NCBI GenBank assembly: GCA_001566295.1
Contig: KQ964247.1
Location: forward strand, 3,286,001-3,350,000
Direction: 5' to 3'
DNA from: Microdochium bolleyi
Lineage: Eukaryota > Ascomycota > Sordariomycetes > Xylariales > Microdochiaceae
DNA length: 64,000 nucleotides
The position numbers and the translations under genes were made by a program. The notes under the pieces are model-generated. The model searched no databases and was not told where the DNA came from. It was given only the letters and a program-made list of their open reading frames with translations. This document shows, piece by piece, positions 24,683 through 38,700 of the stretch (positions are counted from its first letter, which is position 1; the number at the start of each line of letters is the position of its first letter).

Positions 24683-27486
24683 TCAGGCAGTAGGGGCCAA
24701 AAATGGGCTTAGCATGAGATCGTCAGCGCTTGGGCGCAGGTTGTGGTCAATCTCGAAGGTCTGGCTAAGGAAAGTGCGCGCCTCCTCTGAAGCATTGTCG
24801 GGGATGGTCGGCGAGGCTTTGCCTCCACCAATCTTGAAGATGGCTTGCAGCTGACTACAGTCGGGGAAGGGATGTGTGCCTGTCATCATCTCTACAACAA
24901 GACAGCCAAGAGACCAGATGTCGGCCTTCTTGGTGTACGAGGTCTGCTTCACGACTTCGGGTGCCATCCAAAACACAGAGCCCTGGAGCGAAGGGCGGTT
25001 CTTGTTGTTGTTTGCGCCATTGAGGATGTTGGTAGCTTCCAGCTTCTTGCTGATGCCGAAATCAGAGATTTTGATCGTGCCCTTGTTGTCTACCAGGATG
25101 TTGGCACCCTTGATATCGCGATGAATAATGTCTTTGTTGTGCAGGTACGAAAGACCGTTGAGAATCTGCCGAACAAAGCTGCGGACAAGGGGCTCTGGCA
25201 GAGCACCGTAGGAGTTGAGCATTGTCTGGACCGAACCACCAGGCACATACTCGAGGAAAATGTTCAAGTACTCGCTCGAGGACCCACAGCCCAGGTACTG
25301 GACAATATTGGCGTGGCGCATGTCTCGCAGAAGACTGATCTCACGCTTCAAGGCTTCGATCATGCTCTTCTTGCGGTTGTCATTGGCGCTGTTAGCACCC
25401 GGAGAAGGTGCCTCAACTTGCTTCACGGCAAGGAGTTCACCAGTGATGGCGTGCAGTGCAAGGTACACACTGCCGAATGAACCCTGACCGATCAACGCAC
25501 CCTTCATCCACTTCGCATCATCCCAAGAGTCACCAGACAGGAAGCTGGCAAGCTCCTCGTCTGCATCTTCGCCATCCTCGTCGAGAGCCCGAGTGATGTC
25601 TTTCAGTGAGCCAGAACCCTGTGTGCTCGTCTCGTCAAAGTAGCTACTAGGATCCGTGAGAGTGTTGTTGAGCGTGTTGGGGTTGGAATCGGATCCGCTG
25701 TCTGCGAAGGAGACGTAGGATTTGCGGTCAGGCTCGGTGGGTGATTCCTCTTGCAGGGTGTCCAGCATGGAGGAGGCTATCGAGTCACGGTATATGTTGG
25801 GAATGCGACCGTGTTGATCGCGAGGCTTGATTGTCGCCAGCTTGTCCGTGTCCTTGAGCCACGTATCAGCGATGGTCGGGATGGGCGGCGCATCCTGGAT
25901 GCTAGATGCGAAACTCAAGTTGCTAGCAACAGATAGTCGGCTGTTGAATCTGCTCAATCTGGTCGATCTGCGCATCGACAGGCGGGCTGTACGATCAATA
26001 TCTTCCTTGTTGTGGTCCGGGAAGTAAGAAGTCAAGTCAGACGTGATCAGCTCGCTCGGGGGTCTCAGACCACCAAATTGGCGCAGGACTCCTTTTCTGC
26101 GAGGCATAGCCTGGTCCTCGGGTGCCGGCCGTTCGAGGTCACGGGCTGTGTTGTTCAGATTGCGTTCCCGATCGACATACGAGATCGGGGACAGTGGTTG
26201 CTGCAAGCCGCCACTCCAGCTTTCGCCGAGAAGCTTCTGCACTTTGAGCTGACTCCTCTTGTCCACATTCTCTAGAGCCCGAGCATGATGTTGCTGAGCC
26301 TCTTCCATAGCGATGGCAGCAGCACGTTGAAGCTCAGACTCCCCCGGCTCGCCAGACGGGACACGCCGAAGGATCAGCCGGTTCCTCTCCGGTCGTGTTT
26401 GATCCTTGATTATGCGCCAAAGCTCAGTGTCCCCAAGACGCCGACATTGCTTAGGGTCGGGGTCGACACCGGCCAGGACCCAGAAGCAGTAGTTCCGGTC
26501 GTGGTCTTCTCGTAAGGCGAATTTCCGAAGGGTCACACGCATAACCTCCTCGCAGGTTTTGCAGCCAGAGATCTTGACAACCTTGGTCACGCCGCCGGTT
26601 GAGATGACACGAATCACTTCTTGGCCCTGTGGTAGCCCAGCCATCAGCGAACCATCCATGCTGGAATTATTTCTTGTGTGGGTCATTACCAGGCGGCCTG
26701 GTTGCGGCTGGTCAGGCAGCCGACCACTTGAGTTGGGTGCAGCGTTGCTCATGTATTGCTGCTGGCCCTGAGGGTATCGAGGCTGGCGGGCTACACGCAG
26801 GTCTGCACTCGGCAGCGGCGAGTTGGGCCGCGACGAAGCCTTGCCAACCTCAATGATGGGAGTGGACATGGCTGAAAGGTCGATTTGGCGAGAGTACCGC
26901 TTGCTTGTGGCCGACGAAGGCTGACTGCGAGAGCCAAACGCTTTGGGAGAACCAGCAGAAGACGGTGTGTATTGCTGGTGAAGGTCGAGACCACCAAAAG
27001 AGTCCTGTGGTTGCTGACAGTCAGCGCAAGTTCAAAACAGCCCATCGCGTTCCCGCCTCTTCGACTTACCCTATTCCTCTTCTTCTGGTTGGCATATGCC
27101 TGCGTCCTCAGCTTCTTGATGCCGAGGAACAGGCGGACGCGGTCGCCAACCTTGTCGATGCCCATCTCTTTGAGAACCTCCTTGTCCAGCTCCAACAGGT
27201 TCTCGCCATTGATGTTGTTTCTCCGGAAGAGTTTCTCGTACTCGCCGCACTTGACAACACGCAGATAGTCGCAGACCTGATCCTCGCTCCAGTTCTTGAC
27301 CGCATCGGGGCCGTCGGCATCGGAAAACTCGCTCTCGGTCGGGCTGTCGAAGTTCTGGCCACTGTGAGCCATAGCCGGGCCTCTTCGTGACGGGGCCATG
27401 CTAGACGAAGGCGTGTTGGCGACGAGCGTGGAGCCCGCGGAGGCCATCGAGGCCGGGAATGACGATTTGGGGGCGAGCATCGCCAT
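24683..27486 (-). CDS. ste11: MAP kinase kinase kinase Ste11
   Basis: Exons 27486-27070 and 27004-24683 (65-base intron, phase 0) give 912 residues. A SAM domain lies near residues 63-127 (WSEDQVCDYLRVV, GENLLELDKEVLKEMGI), a Ras-association/RBD-like domain at about 268-360 (VIRVISTGGVTKVVKISGC), then a long Ser-rich linker. The serine/threonine kinase domain occupies about 637-905: glycine loop GQGSFGSVY, VAIK-type AVKQVEAP, HRDIKGANILVD, DFG, and an activation segment ending WMAPEVVK. This is the layout of Ste11, the MAPKKK acting through Ste7-type and Pbs2-type kinases in mating, invasive growth and osmotic signalling; SAM binds the Ste50 adaptor. ATG 27486 is the first in frame, and the SAM domain lies downstream of it. 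Its upstream neighbour on + is 8.3 kb away. Confidence 0.96.
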
Positions 27487-30400
27487 GTTGTCGAGCTCTA
27501 TGAAGTATGACGTTGGCCGTGGTGGTTGTGGGTGGCACCCGGTGTGAGGGAAAATGTGGCTCAGAATCGACGTCTTGATGCTCGAAAGGGGGGGTCCTGG
27601 CTCTTTGTTGTTCCTCGAGGAAGGCGGATGCTTGCTGCCCGTGGTGCGGAATGATTGCTACCAACAACTGCCGTGGGGTGGACTACTGCTGGTCGTGACA
27701 GGTGCCTGGAGGTCCAGCTCTAGCCAGAAGCGTCTGGGAGATGGGAACAACAGACTAAAGAAGGGCTAACAAGAGGCCTAGGAGAAGGCTTGCCCAGGTG
27801 ATGGGACGACGGCGTGGGTGGGAGAGGAGGTTTGAGAAGAGCGTCGCAACTGCGCAGAGAGAGGGGCTCGCGGCGGCTTGTTAGTTGCCGCAGAGGGTGG
27901 GTGGTTAGTGACTGAGTGCTGCCTGAGTGGCGCCGCTAAAACTCACTGGTGCAGATGGGACCTGTTTGGCGGCTCGGCGGGCTGCTGCACGAGCACACTG
28001 TCGCAGGCACTGGCGCATAACCCTTGGGAAGGGTACCACTCCGTACTATTGAAGAAAGTTAGAGGGGCTTGGCTCCCGTGTCGACAATGCACTGTACGGG
28101 CACGCTGCTTGCTTCACGATGCATCGGCCTCCTTCCTTCCTGCCCTCCGCCCTGGACAACGATAACTGGCCGGAAGCCTGAGGCAATCAGGCACCTGAGG
28201 GCAGAGTGAGCCATATCCGGGCCCTGCTGTCCGTTTCATCTCAACCTTCCGCAACACCACCACACCTCCAAGTCCGGCCATCACCAAGAACAAAAAAACC
28301 AACCCCAACACGAGGATCAGCCCATCTGGCCACGCGAGGCTACTTCACGCTACCGAGAAGCAGCAGGTTGCATCCGCCCAGGCCGTCAGCCCCCATTGCC
28401 CAGGCACGCACGCTCTCGGCGTCAGGGCGTCAGGACCTCAGCAGGGCTCGTCAGCAGGGCCGTGAGGTGACATGAGCACGACGACGTGCCTGAGCCGGGG
28501 TGCAGCCTGCTGCTGGGGGGCCCGGATGTTGCTCATTGTTTCATGATGCGCTAGTGTGGGCGTGCGACAGACCATTCACAGCCATGTGGGCAGCTGCGTC
28601 GCCTCGCCTGACGAGAGCTCGACACCCCTGCTTCCTTCAAGTAGCCGCCCAGCGCAGTCGATCCAATGAGCGGATTGGTTCAAGTGCTATGAGCTCACCT
28701 CCAAGGAGTAACTTAGCGAGGGCCCACGGATCCGCACGCTATTTGTGACCAGCTTGCTCGGTATCATGATGGGACCTTGACGATACTACCCCGTATAGGG
28801 CGATCCTCAGTCGCCAACACAGTCATCAATGGACAAGCATAGCGTAAGCAACGATGGCAACAGGATCGTCGAGAACCCGAAGGCCACGCGAGCCGCGTTC
28901 CTGAGGCTGTTCCCCAAAATGGCTGCCAACAGAAAAGCACCCATGACCAGGTCGCGTTTCAGACAGCCGTCTACCGAAATGGCAGCTATGCGTGCGAGGG
29001 TGTGATAGGAAGCATACTAGGCATGCCATGCCATCTGTCTGTGGCAGCCCTTGTGCTCTCTCGTGTCCGAGCTTTAGTTGCTACTCTATGTCGGACAAGG
29101 TCGTCATGATGGCTTGTGCTTGCATGGCTGATCAGCCCTGGAAGCAGCTATCAAGCTCCGGCTGATTCTTCCTACTCGCGACAGCACGATCGACAGCGCT
29201 TCCGCAGAAACATTGCAACACCACCGGCCTGGCCGAGGTGCTCGGGCAAATAATGTGAGCTCGCTCATTGGCAGTGAAGACCAAACGAGTAGAAGGTCGA
29301 CAGACAGCAAAGCGGCTGAACGACGATCTTGATTGTGGCAAAATACGGAGCCGTTGAGACCCTGTTCTTGTCCTTCGTTGCCAGATTGCGACCCTGCGTG
29401 GCTTTCAATTGCTGATCGCTGCCGACCTTGGTGGGAGAATACCAACGTGGAGACACAATCATGCTCGCTTCTGCAAGGAGTCTGAGATCGGAGCACCTCC
29501 CATGTCTGCGGCGGTGGTACCGGTGCTCCGTCCCGACCCAGCTTTCACGTCTGAAGCTGCATGAGAGCAAAGATGCAATCTACTGGGCGGCCCGTGTCGC
29601 CTGTTAACACAGGTGCTATAGCCGCACAGCTTCGGGATGACAGCAGCCCTCCAGCTGAGCTGTGTGCGCCAGGCGGAATACGAGCGAGTTTGTGTTTGGG
29701 GTCGAGCGTCTGTGAAACCTTGTGCACAGGGAAAGAGTCCCGCAGCACAGCACCGCAGAAGAACAACAATTGCCCGTGTCTGCTTGCGAGCCCGCATCTC
29801 GATGGCTTCTATTCCAAGCTGGAGTCGCAAATACCCAGACAGCCTTGGCCGGTTTCGCACCAGATTTGTGAATCTCCGTACTATGGCTAAAACCGGGCAA
29901 TGCTGGCGCTGCAGGGCCACTCCAGGAACAGGCATTTGGCCGCACCCAGGGTCCTGCATGGTGTTGAAGATCACGTCGCAAGCTGCAGGCACACACACGC
30001 ACCCCCCGGTCGCGCCTGAAACAATCCCACCTCGCTGCTCTGGGCCGGTCCGCGAATCACAGGCGCCCGTTTCGTTTCGGGCGTCGCCTCCCCGAGACAG
30101 CCTCTCGAGGAAAGACAATTTGGGAGCTGGATGACGTTTGCAAACAATCGACTTGACGGAGTGCTGTCGGCTCCGCAGCCGGGACGGATGACCGTGGCCG
30201 GATCTGGGCAGCGACGTTTTGCCGGAGGCGTGTGGCTTGCCAAGCTTTTCCGGGGCTGCTGCTGCAAGAGTGGCACATCCACGCTTGTTCACGACCCTTC
30301 CGGATGCCGAGATGCGGGCATTTGAGCAGTTTGGGAGGGCGTCCCGCGGGTCCGAGTCTCGCTTGTGCTTGTGCCGGCAATCTCCATGTGATCGGGGCAA

Positions 30401-33400
30401 CGACGCCGCGCTTTCGGCAGGGTTTGTTTACTTGGTACCGCGATGACCATCCGGCCAGTGACAACCTCGGCCGGCCATGGCTAATCTTGGTAGGCATGGC
30501 AGAGCAATAGTACATTGGTTGAGTCTTTTCCCGACATCGCAAGGGATTGTCCACAACTTTCTCCTCTCAAGACAAAACGCTTGCGTGGCAATTATGTTTC
30601 AAGGACCTTCGACCTGTGGCAGAAGGGATCTGCCTACGATCGCAGATACCGCTCCGCTATAGAGATATGCCTTTCGTCGGACAAGATGGTGCACCAGTAG
30701 ATCTGCCATGCGGGAGTCATCGTCCCGTCGCCTTTGACGTCATTGAAACTGTAGATCCTCTCCTCCCGCCCGCTCGGGTCTACTACTCCCCTTCGATGAA
30801 GCAGGAGTCTGACGTCAGTTGTTTCGCCGTGTCGTGCTTGCAAACCATACACATCTCCCATGTGCGGTCCGTTCTGTAGATTGTAATTTACCACGTACCG
30901 GAGCACTGGGTCGCCGGAGAGCTAAGTTAGCTTTATGAAAGGGTTATGGATCTGTGGGCGCGGATCTGCATCTCTGCTCCTGTCGATCACCTGTCGTAGC
31001 GGGGGAGGAGAGGCGAGGGCGGCGCGCTAGAAGCCTTGGAAGGTACTGGTTGACACTAAGGGGCAGGCGAGCGATTTTCGAAGATACTCCGGACGGGGAA
31101 AATGTTTCTCTGCAGAAGGAGGAAAAGCTCCTCGCGAGGACGGATAGGGGCGGTGCGATCTTGGAGCCTGGGATGGCACGATATCTGTTCGTCTCGCTTT
31201 GGCACCGTCCGGGGGCGTGGGTCGTTCGCTCCCTTTTACTGTTGAAAGGAGCGGACCGTCTTTTCTGCTCGTTTCGCTTCGGAATAGTGACTTTGTTGGT
31301 ATTCGAGAGGCTGCTGGTAAAGTAGGGGTGCTTCGGTCCACGCCGCTTGTCCTTCGCCTTGCGACGGAGACTTTCCTGCTGATCGATGTGTGCATGGCGT
31401 ACTCCTGTGTGTGGCCCCTTCAGATGGCCGGCGGGGATGCTGCGACGCATCCATCTTCACGAACGGAGTAGTTGTGAGGGTGCGGGGGATACCTGTAATG
31501 CACCTGGCCACCGATCGACGGATGACGTTGGCGATGTGCGATACTCATACGCACGGGTCTCTGTGCTGACGTTGTTCCGGGAACAGTGATTTCGATGCTG
31601 TCATGTCTTCTCTCCTCCTAGAGCGGACGAAGGCGTCCGGTACGGCAATGGATGATGGGAGCTGGCTCGGTGAAGGACTGTATCCCTCTCCTTGACATAG
31701 ACGGCTCAAATCGATGGGGAAGGCGATCTCGACTTGTAAGGATTTGACTCGTGTGGTGATTGGATTTGAGTGAGATGGCAGCGTGGCTCAGTCCCGCTAC
31801 GGGCGAACGTCATGACTGTGTCGTATCATTATGACAGAGTGCCGATATCTGTAAAGACGTCGACAGAAGAGTGACTGAGGCGGCTACACTACTATCATGG
31901 GTGGACTCTGTTACCGCGGTTGGGCAGCGCCCATGATTCCGGCGGGACGTTATATGAATGCTCAAAACGCAGATGCCCTCATCTAGACATTATGTAACTG
32001 TTCCTTGCTCGGAGCGGCCTGAGACATCGTTCGCCAGCCACGACCAAGCCAAAAACCTCAACCATACTCCATGTAGAACATGTCAAGGTGGTGGTTTTCT
32101 TTCCCTTCGTTGCATCTTTAGGCGAGATGATCTTGACCCAAGAGAAGATGGGGCCTGAGGATCGCCGCAACTCACACTCTCCGAGTGCGATAGTACAGGC
32201 AGAGAGCTACATCTGGCACATATACATAACCATCAACCCGTGATATAATGACCCAGCTGGGCTGTTCTCTCGAACGGGATGACAAACGTCAGCTTTCCAC
32301 GAGTCTCGCGTGTCTAATGGAAAAATGCGACTGCAGCTCAGCCTAACACAATGGTAAAGGGAAAAGGAGAAGGAATAAAAGGGAAAACAAAAACAAAATT
32401 GTTTTAGTTTAACACATAGGAGGATACATGGTGTGCGCTTCCCGAATCGAAACCATCACAATAGTCCCTCTTATCCACGCGCAGTCAGAAAATATCCAAG
32501 ACGGAGCGCAACCCACCACCTCAGTGAGCTGCCTTCTGGCGTCGAAGCAGACTGAATACAAAGGCATGATGGGACAGTACGTAGAACGCTCTGGAGCTGT
32601 TTGGTGTGGACATCATGAAAAGAAGTGTCATGGGGTCCGCTCATTCTACAACATGATCGAAATCGACTCACCCACTGGTGTACCTGTGTGCCCAGGTTGG
32701 TATCTAGAGAGCAAAATCGAGTCTCTCTTGGTTCGCGAGTACTTGTGCCATTGCGAAAGTGTATGTACATATCCTCACGTACGTTCACCGGGTCACCCCA
32801 GCAGCACCACCCGAAGTACCAGGCACAAGATCATGAACCCACACGATGAGAATGCGACGACGAGGTAGATACGCAATCCCAGGTCATCGCGACAGGCGAA
32901 AACCGCCGTGACGACCAATTCCTGCTAGCTACCACAGTCGGAACAGCGGCATTGTCTTACATGCCAACCCTCGGCTCGTCGCATGCATTGTCTGTTCCTG
33001 ACCCTGCGCACGTCAAGGCGCTGCTGTCGCCCTGATAGAAACGAAACGAAGCAAAATGAACACTCAGGCATATACCGCTGTGCTCGAGGAGTGTGGACCA
33101 TGTTCCGAGGGGGTGGTACGCAGGGCAACAACAATCGGGACGAAGCTTCGAGCACTGTTGCACAGGACTAGGTATCGTGACACGTGAGACTCGGCACGGC
33201 AAAAGGTAGTCATGGCTACCTGCGTGCATATAATGCTCCAAGTCCAGACACCTCGCCGACCTCGGGCCACTCGGCGCTCGAGAGGCATGGGGGAACACAA
33301 GCTCGTAAGCCTTGTCTCATTTACTTATCGTATATACGAGCGGTACAGGATGCAGTGAGCTGAATGGATATCTGGTTACAAGTCTCGCAGAGACGGCCGA

Positions 33401-35743
33401 CGCCACAGACACGATGGCTCTCTTCAAAGCCCGGCACGAGATCACCGTTGTAGGTCATCCGTCGCTCAAGATTCTTCCAGAATCGCGCGCTGGAACTCCA
33501 ACGGACCCTTATGACAAGGGCGTCCCATGTTTGGGGTTTGGAGGTCGAAGGAATGGATACGAGGTCCCCTAGCCCAGGGTCCAGGCTAAGCCACGAAGAT
33601 CCGCGTGCCCGAAGGGGGATCGGCTGTGGACATCGGCGAAGATCCTCACCTCCGGACCGACTGCGCTGGGTATGTGTATGCAGCCTGCTGGCCATTTTCG
33701 TGATGTAGGAGTTGATGTGATTGACGAGGCAAGTCTCGCTTTCGGGAGCCGCGTCGTCTCGTACCTAGATTGGGCACCGTAGACTCGTGCCAAACTTGTC
33801 ATGTCAGCTCCGAGTAATGTACCTCAGACTGAGGCCCACAGACTGGGAAGAGCCCGGACGCTAGTCGTGACAGGCAGATGAGCCCACAAATGCCCCTTTG
33901 AGCTAGATTGCCAAAGTTGAAGGCACCGAGTGATCAGTGTCGACGCCATGATCGCCCGAGGACCGCGTTTCACTTTGCGGGCACGAACCCGCCGAAGATG
34001 ATGCGAGTGTTTTCGAGAAGACTTAAGCACCTCCGTGGATGCTGTGCTCGGTCCAACGATCGTTGGTAGAACCTCGAAGCGTGTAGACGAAGCTGGGTGA
34101 CGCCCAATCAGATACCGACGGCCAATCAGAGCAAGGAAATCAAGATTCGCAGAGCGATGTGCGCGACCTTGTGGTGAACGCCTGCATGGAGGAGCGAAGT
34201 TTATTCTGTGTCAAGGACGCGGCCCTAAGGCGAGGGAGCTGTGGTGGGGCTTTAGCTCTACGGAGCCCGTGAAGCTCACCTGCAGATGCTGGTAGACTGA
34301 CGTCGTCGAGGGGGCCCTCCGCCCGGCCCCAGCGGAGGACGGTGCTGTTCCTCGCGGAGAGAGACCAACCCAGCTCCAGGAGACCGCAACGAGTCGACCC
34401 CGTGCGGGCAGCACAGCAGCATGCGGTGGCCGGCATGGACAGCCAGTGCTCGCAACCGGGTCGGGAGATGTGAGATGCGGGATGCAACTGCGTAGAGCGA
34501 GGAATGCGGACAGGAAGGACAGGACCTCTAAATGCAGCTGGAGGGGCCCGTCCTGTCTTGGCCGCTGCCCGGGCCTGGCCTAGCGTGGCAGCCACGCCTT
34601 GGGAGTGGGGCACAGCGTCATCGAGCAACGTGCAACTCGATGCTGCCCGCCCATGGCAATTCCAGCTTCCGTTCCAGGTTCCGGGCGGGGGCTTGCAGCT
34701 GGCTGCTTTCCATGGCGCCGCTGGCTGCTGTCTTGCATGCCGCGTGCATCCCGCTTGCAGTCGACACGCACATCGTCGACCTCCACGCTGGAGCAAAGCC
34801 GTCGAGGCAGTTGGAGAAGGTCGTGAGGAGAACGCCGTGGCTGTCGGGCTTTTGCAGACGTGTTGCAGGCGGCGCATCTCAGACCTCAGACCTCAGACCC
34901 CCCACGGGCCCGTGATTGGCCCCTGTTGCCCGCCGGGGGGACTGGGCACCCTGCATCATCAGCTCGTAATGAAGCGGTGCATCCAGTGTGGGTGGTGGGT
35001 GGTGCGGTGCCTGGCGCGGCCTGGCGAGGTCTGGCAGCCACGAGAAGCCGCAGCGCAGGCAATCAGCGATCCATCCTGCCAAGTTTCCAAGACGGCGCTT
35101 GTTCCATGTTTCTCGCGCCTGCACCTCCGTCTGCAGTGCTCCACCACATACCCGGCTTCCGTCCCTCAGCCCGGCATACCTACTTCGATCTTGTCTATGC
35201 CTGAGGCGTGCCTTTCTCCCGCATCGTCCTCCAGCTCCCACTCCAGCTCCATCGTCCATCTCCCATCCTGTCTTGTCGTGATCATCTCGTCTTGTCCTCA
35301 CGACCCCTCAGCGTGCCTCCCTTTCCCCTGTGCGTTGTGCATGCTTGCCCTGCCAGCCATTGCCCACGGCTAGGCCCTGCCTTATGTAACTCTGCCGTCA
35401 TGACTGCTTGAACCTTTGGGCTCCCACTAGCAATCAGAGCAGACGACAATCACGACTCCTCCACCGGGCACGGCCTCAATCAATCCGACCCTCTGGACTG
35501 CGACCTAGCTCCTGCCATCTCCAGTGGGGCACCCGCTTGGACATTGACGGGCGACAACAGCTTCCAGATATCTGTCGCCTCTGCAGCGCCCCTGGGTTGC
35601 GAAGGGCCCTCAACCCGCCTCAGCCAAAACCCCGAACCCGAATCTCTACAATACCTCATGATCGGAAACGTCGCCAGCCCCAGTCGAGGCTCTTGAGCGC
35701 GAACGAGGGAGTTTTGGATAGCCACTTTCTTCCTGTGGTCAAC
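27487..35743. other. 8.3 kb gene-poor divergent intergenic region
   Basis: No gene can be supported between the starts of STE11 (-) and the PH-LRR gene (+). Frames of up to 313 codons (29459-30400, minus) and 289 codons (34504-35373, plus) are open, but they lack domains and have Cys/Arg/Ser-rich compositions typical of GC-rich non-coding DNA; several strands and frames are open together. I see no long inverted or direct repeats, no transposon ORF, no AT-rich RIP-like block and no tRNA. The segment 34.9-35.4 kb is T/C-rich on + and is likely the promoter and leader of the PH-LRR gene. The rest may hold the STE11 leader, regulatory DNA, or genes with many short exons that I cannot see. Confidence 0.5.
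35150..35400 (+). promoter_or_regulatory. Pyrimidine-rich leader/promoter of the PH-LRR gene
   Basis: The + strand is dominated by C and T, with TCC/CTC runs such as TCCTCCAGCTCCCACTCCAGC, some 350-590 bases before the ATG at 35744. Composition of this kind marks transcription start areas in filamentous fungi; the role is inferred. Confidence 0.35.
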
Positions 35744-38700
35744 ATGGACGGCATAGATCCGGCCAAAAAGGCCCAGAGACGCTTGTCTTTCCGGCCTGTC
35801 AAGGCCCTGAGGTCGCTCAGTATCAGCTCAACAATCTCCAGCTCTTCCGAGACGGACATCTCCTCTCCTCAGAAACGTCGGAACACCCTACGTAAGAGCC
35901 TGCCCACCGACTACATCAAGGACTATCTCGAGCGCCAGCCGTCCACCAAGTCGACCGTCTCCGAAAATGTCGATCGCAGTTCCAACTCGACCGTCCCGAC
36001 GACGCCATCTCCCAAGAGCAGCACGACACCAAGCCTCATCGGTGACAACGCTGGTGTGCTGCGGTCAGGCCCTCTGCAACCCGAGACGTCCATCCTCAAG
36101 GCGAGGAAGGAGTTTGCCGTGCTCACGACCTCAGCTCTGCTCAAGTTCAAGTCCAACCAGGCGGCCGTCGACCACTTTCCCAACCTCGGCGCCCATGCCG
36201 ACATGTCATCGACGATATCGCATATACGAGATCCGCGGACAGCAGCCGAAATGTGCGTACCTCTCGAGCACATTGTCTCCGTCTTCAAGGATGAAGGCAC
36301 TCGCCCGTCTTTCGGCCTGGAAGTGTGGTGGAAAGAGACCAACAGCTCTTCGTCATTCACGTGTCTGGAGCTTGACTTCAGCCAGCCTGATGACCGAGAC
36401 GAATGGCTGAGACAGATTCGGGCGGCCATGAAGCAGCGGAGCAAGGCTCTGCTCGACGAGCAGCCACCTACCCATGTCGAATTTGTCTTCACCCAGATTA
36501 TACAGGCAAAGCATAAAGAGCTGAAGAACAGCCATGTCGAAATATACCCTGTAGTGCCTCGACGGCCATATACAAGGATACGAGCGAATTCTGGCGAGGT
36601 CAGGAAAGGCTGGCGGGATGGCTGCTCGTTCTATCTGGCCTTCAGCAAGAATCTATGCATGATTGCGCAGTTTACAAAGTCACCAACTGGCCAGCCCGTC
36701 AACCCCAACATTGTCCAGTTCGGGCTTGTCACCCTCTCCAGGGTCAACGCAAGTCTTCAGGACGAACGGTTTGACCTAATATTCCGGTAAGCAAGCAAGC
36801 CCGCGTGTGAAATTGGCCTTGGCCCCGTTCGCTGACTCGATTAAAGGCTACCTCTCGACAAGCCCTCCAAGCTCCAACTCTCGAGTCGTCATCACCGAAC
36901 GATAACAACCAAGCTGCTGAAAGCGGACACATATCTTAAACCTGCCTGGCCATTCTGGACCCGTCGAGAAACCTTCATTATCGACGGCGATTCCCAGCAG
37001 ATTCACGTGCCAGAGGGGGACGACTATGGCGGTTTCCGCAGAACCCTCGAGGCTTTCATTGAGGGTTATCATTGCACGCCGGTGAATTGGACTGTCGTTT
37101 GGAAGAATGTTCGCCATGCCCCAGAGTTCCGCCTTCTTCCACCGACAAAGGCACCACAGTACAGCGCGCACCAGCTCCTCGCTGTTTTCAGAGCCCTGCG
37201 CTTCAACGACTACTTCAAGTCTTTGTCGTTCAGCAACATCGACTTGTCGCCGCTCGCTGCTCAGTATGACAATGCCTCACGTTATGAGTCCACGGTCTGG
37301 GTATCACGGACTGGTAAGCTATCGATCGTGGCCCCATCCGACATCTACAATGCCGCTAACACTTTCTGTGAAGGAAAACGAAGTCTGACCCCCGGCGAAT
37401 ATCAGCTGACCGAGACCGCATCGGTTCTGTTCCAAGAACTCATTGCTCTACTGCTCGGCTCAGAGGCTGTTCGGCACATTGATCTCACTGGCACGCTGAA
37501 CAAGAGGTGGACACAGTCCATCACGACCCGACAGGCTGAAGAAACCCGGTCTTGCGAGATTCTACCGCCAATTGTCTTGTTGTGGAAGTCGTGCCAGACG
37601 CGCTGCCACTCCGTCAACATAAGTGGCAACCCACTCGGAAGCCCTGATGTGGCCGGCTTGTGTAAGTTTGCATGCAAAAAGATATAGTGGTTCTGGTGCT
37701 AACTTGACGTCAGCTCGAAATCTCCAGAGCAGACCAGACTTCCTGCGGTCTTTTTCTTGTGCTCGATGTGACTTAGACGAGAACGCCCTCAACCTACTGT
37801 GGGAAGGTCTGTACGAACACACATCGTCGCTCGAAGGCTTGGATGTATCCAACAACCCGGGCCGTCTGGAAGCTCGCAGAGTCGCACAATTGCTCAACGA
37901 CACACGACGGCTGAAACGTATCAATCTTGCCAACACGGTGAAGGGAGATCTGGACGGACCCTTGTTTAGACCGTGGGATGCTGCGACGTCTGATCCGTGG
38001 AAGCTGGAGGAGATCAACATCTCGGGCTGGAAGATGAACTTCGACACTGTTGCGGCCATATCGAAATTCCTGGAGCTGGACACGATGCATAACCTGCGTA
38101 TCCTCAACCTGTCCGACTGCGGCCTCACTGGGGACATGGCCACGACCATTCTATGCCGTGTTGTCGGCAACCACAACCTGCGGGTCCTCCTCAATGGCAA
38201 CCCGCTTGAGGCCGGGACGACAGACTGGATCGACCTAATTCATGGCAACGAGGCACCAAAGCGCCTGCATCTGGACATGATCCAGTTTCAACAGGAACGG
38301 AATTTCCATCGTCTGTTGAAGGCGTTGACACATAACAAGACCATAGAGTTTCTCAGCATGGTTGGCACCGGCCCGCCTAGTCGTGCCGGCTCCCGGACGT
38401 CGGAATTGTTGTTTAAGTTCTTCGAGCAGAACGACACGCTCGAGTACTTGGACATTTCTGGATACAGCGGCAAGCTGGAAGACGGCCATCTCGGCTGGGG
38501 CATGTCTGGGGCCCTGGGTGGCCTCAAGGACAACACCTGTCTGCGACAACTGCGCGTGCGCAACCATGACATCGGAGCAGCGGAGGACATTACCGACCTA
38601 TGCCGAGTCCTTGCTACTAACAAGAGTCTCGCCATGGTCGATTGCCAGAACAACAATTTCAGCCGGCAGCAGTTTGGCAAGATTGCAGTCGCGCTAGCTC

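Noticed and set aside
29459..30400. 313-codon open frame on the minus strand in the 8.3 kb gap
   Set aside because: No domain, Cys/Arg/Ser-rich, overlaps several open frames on both strands; fits GC-rich non-coding DNA.
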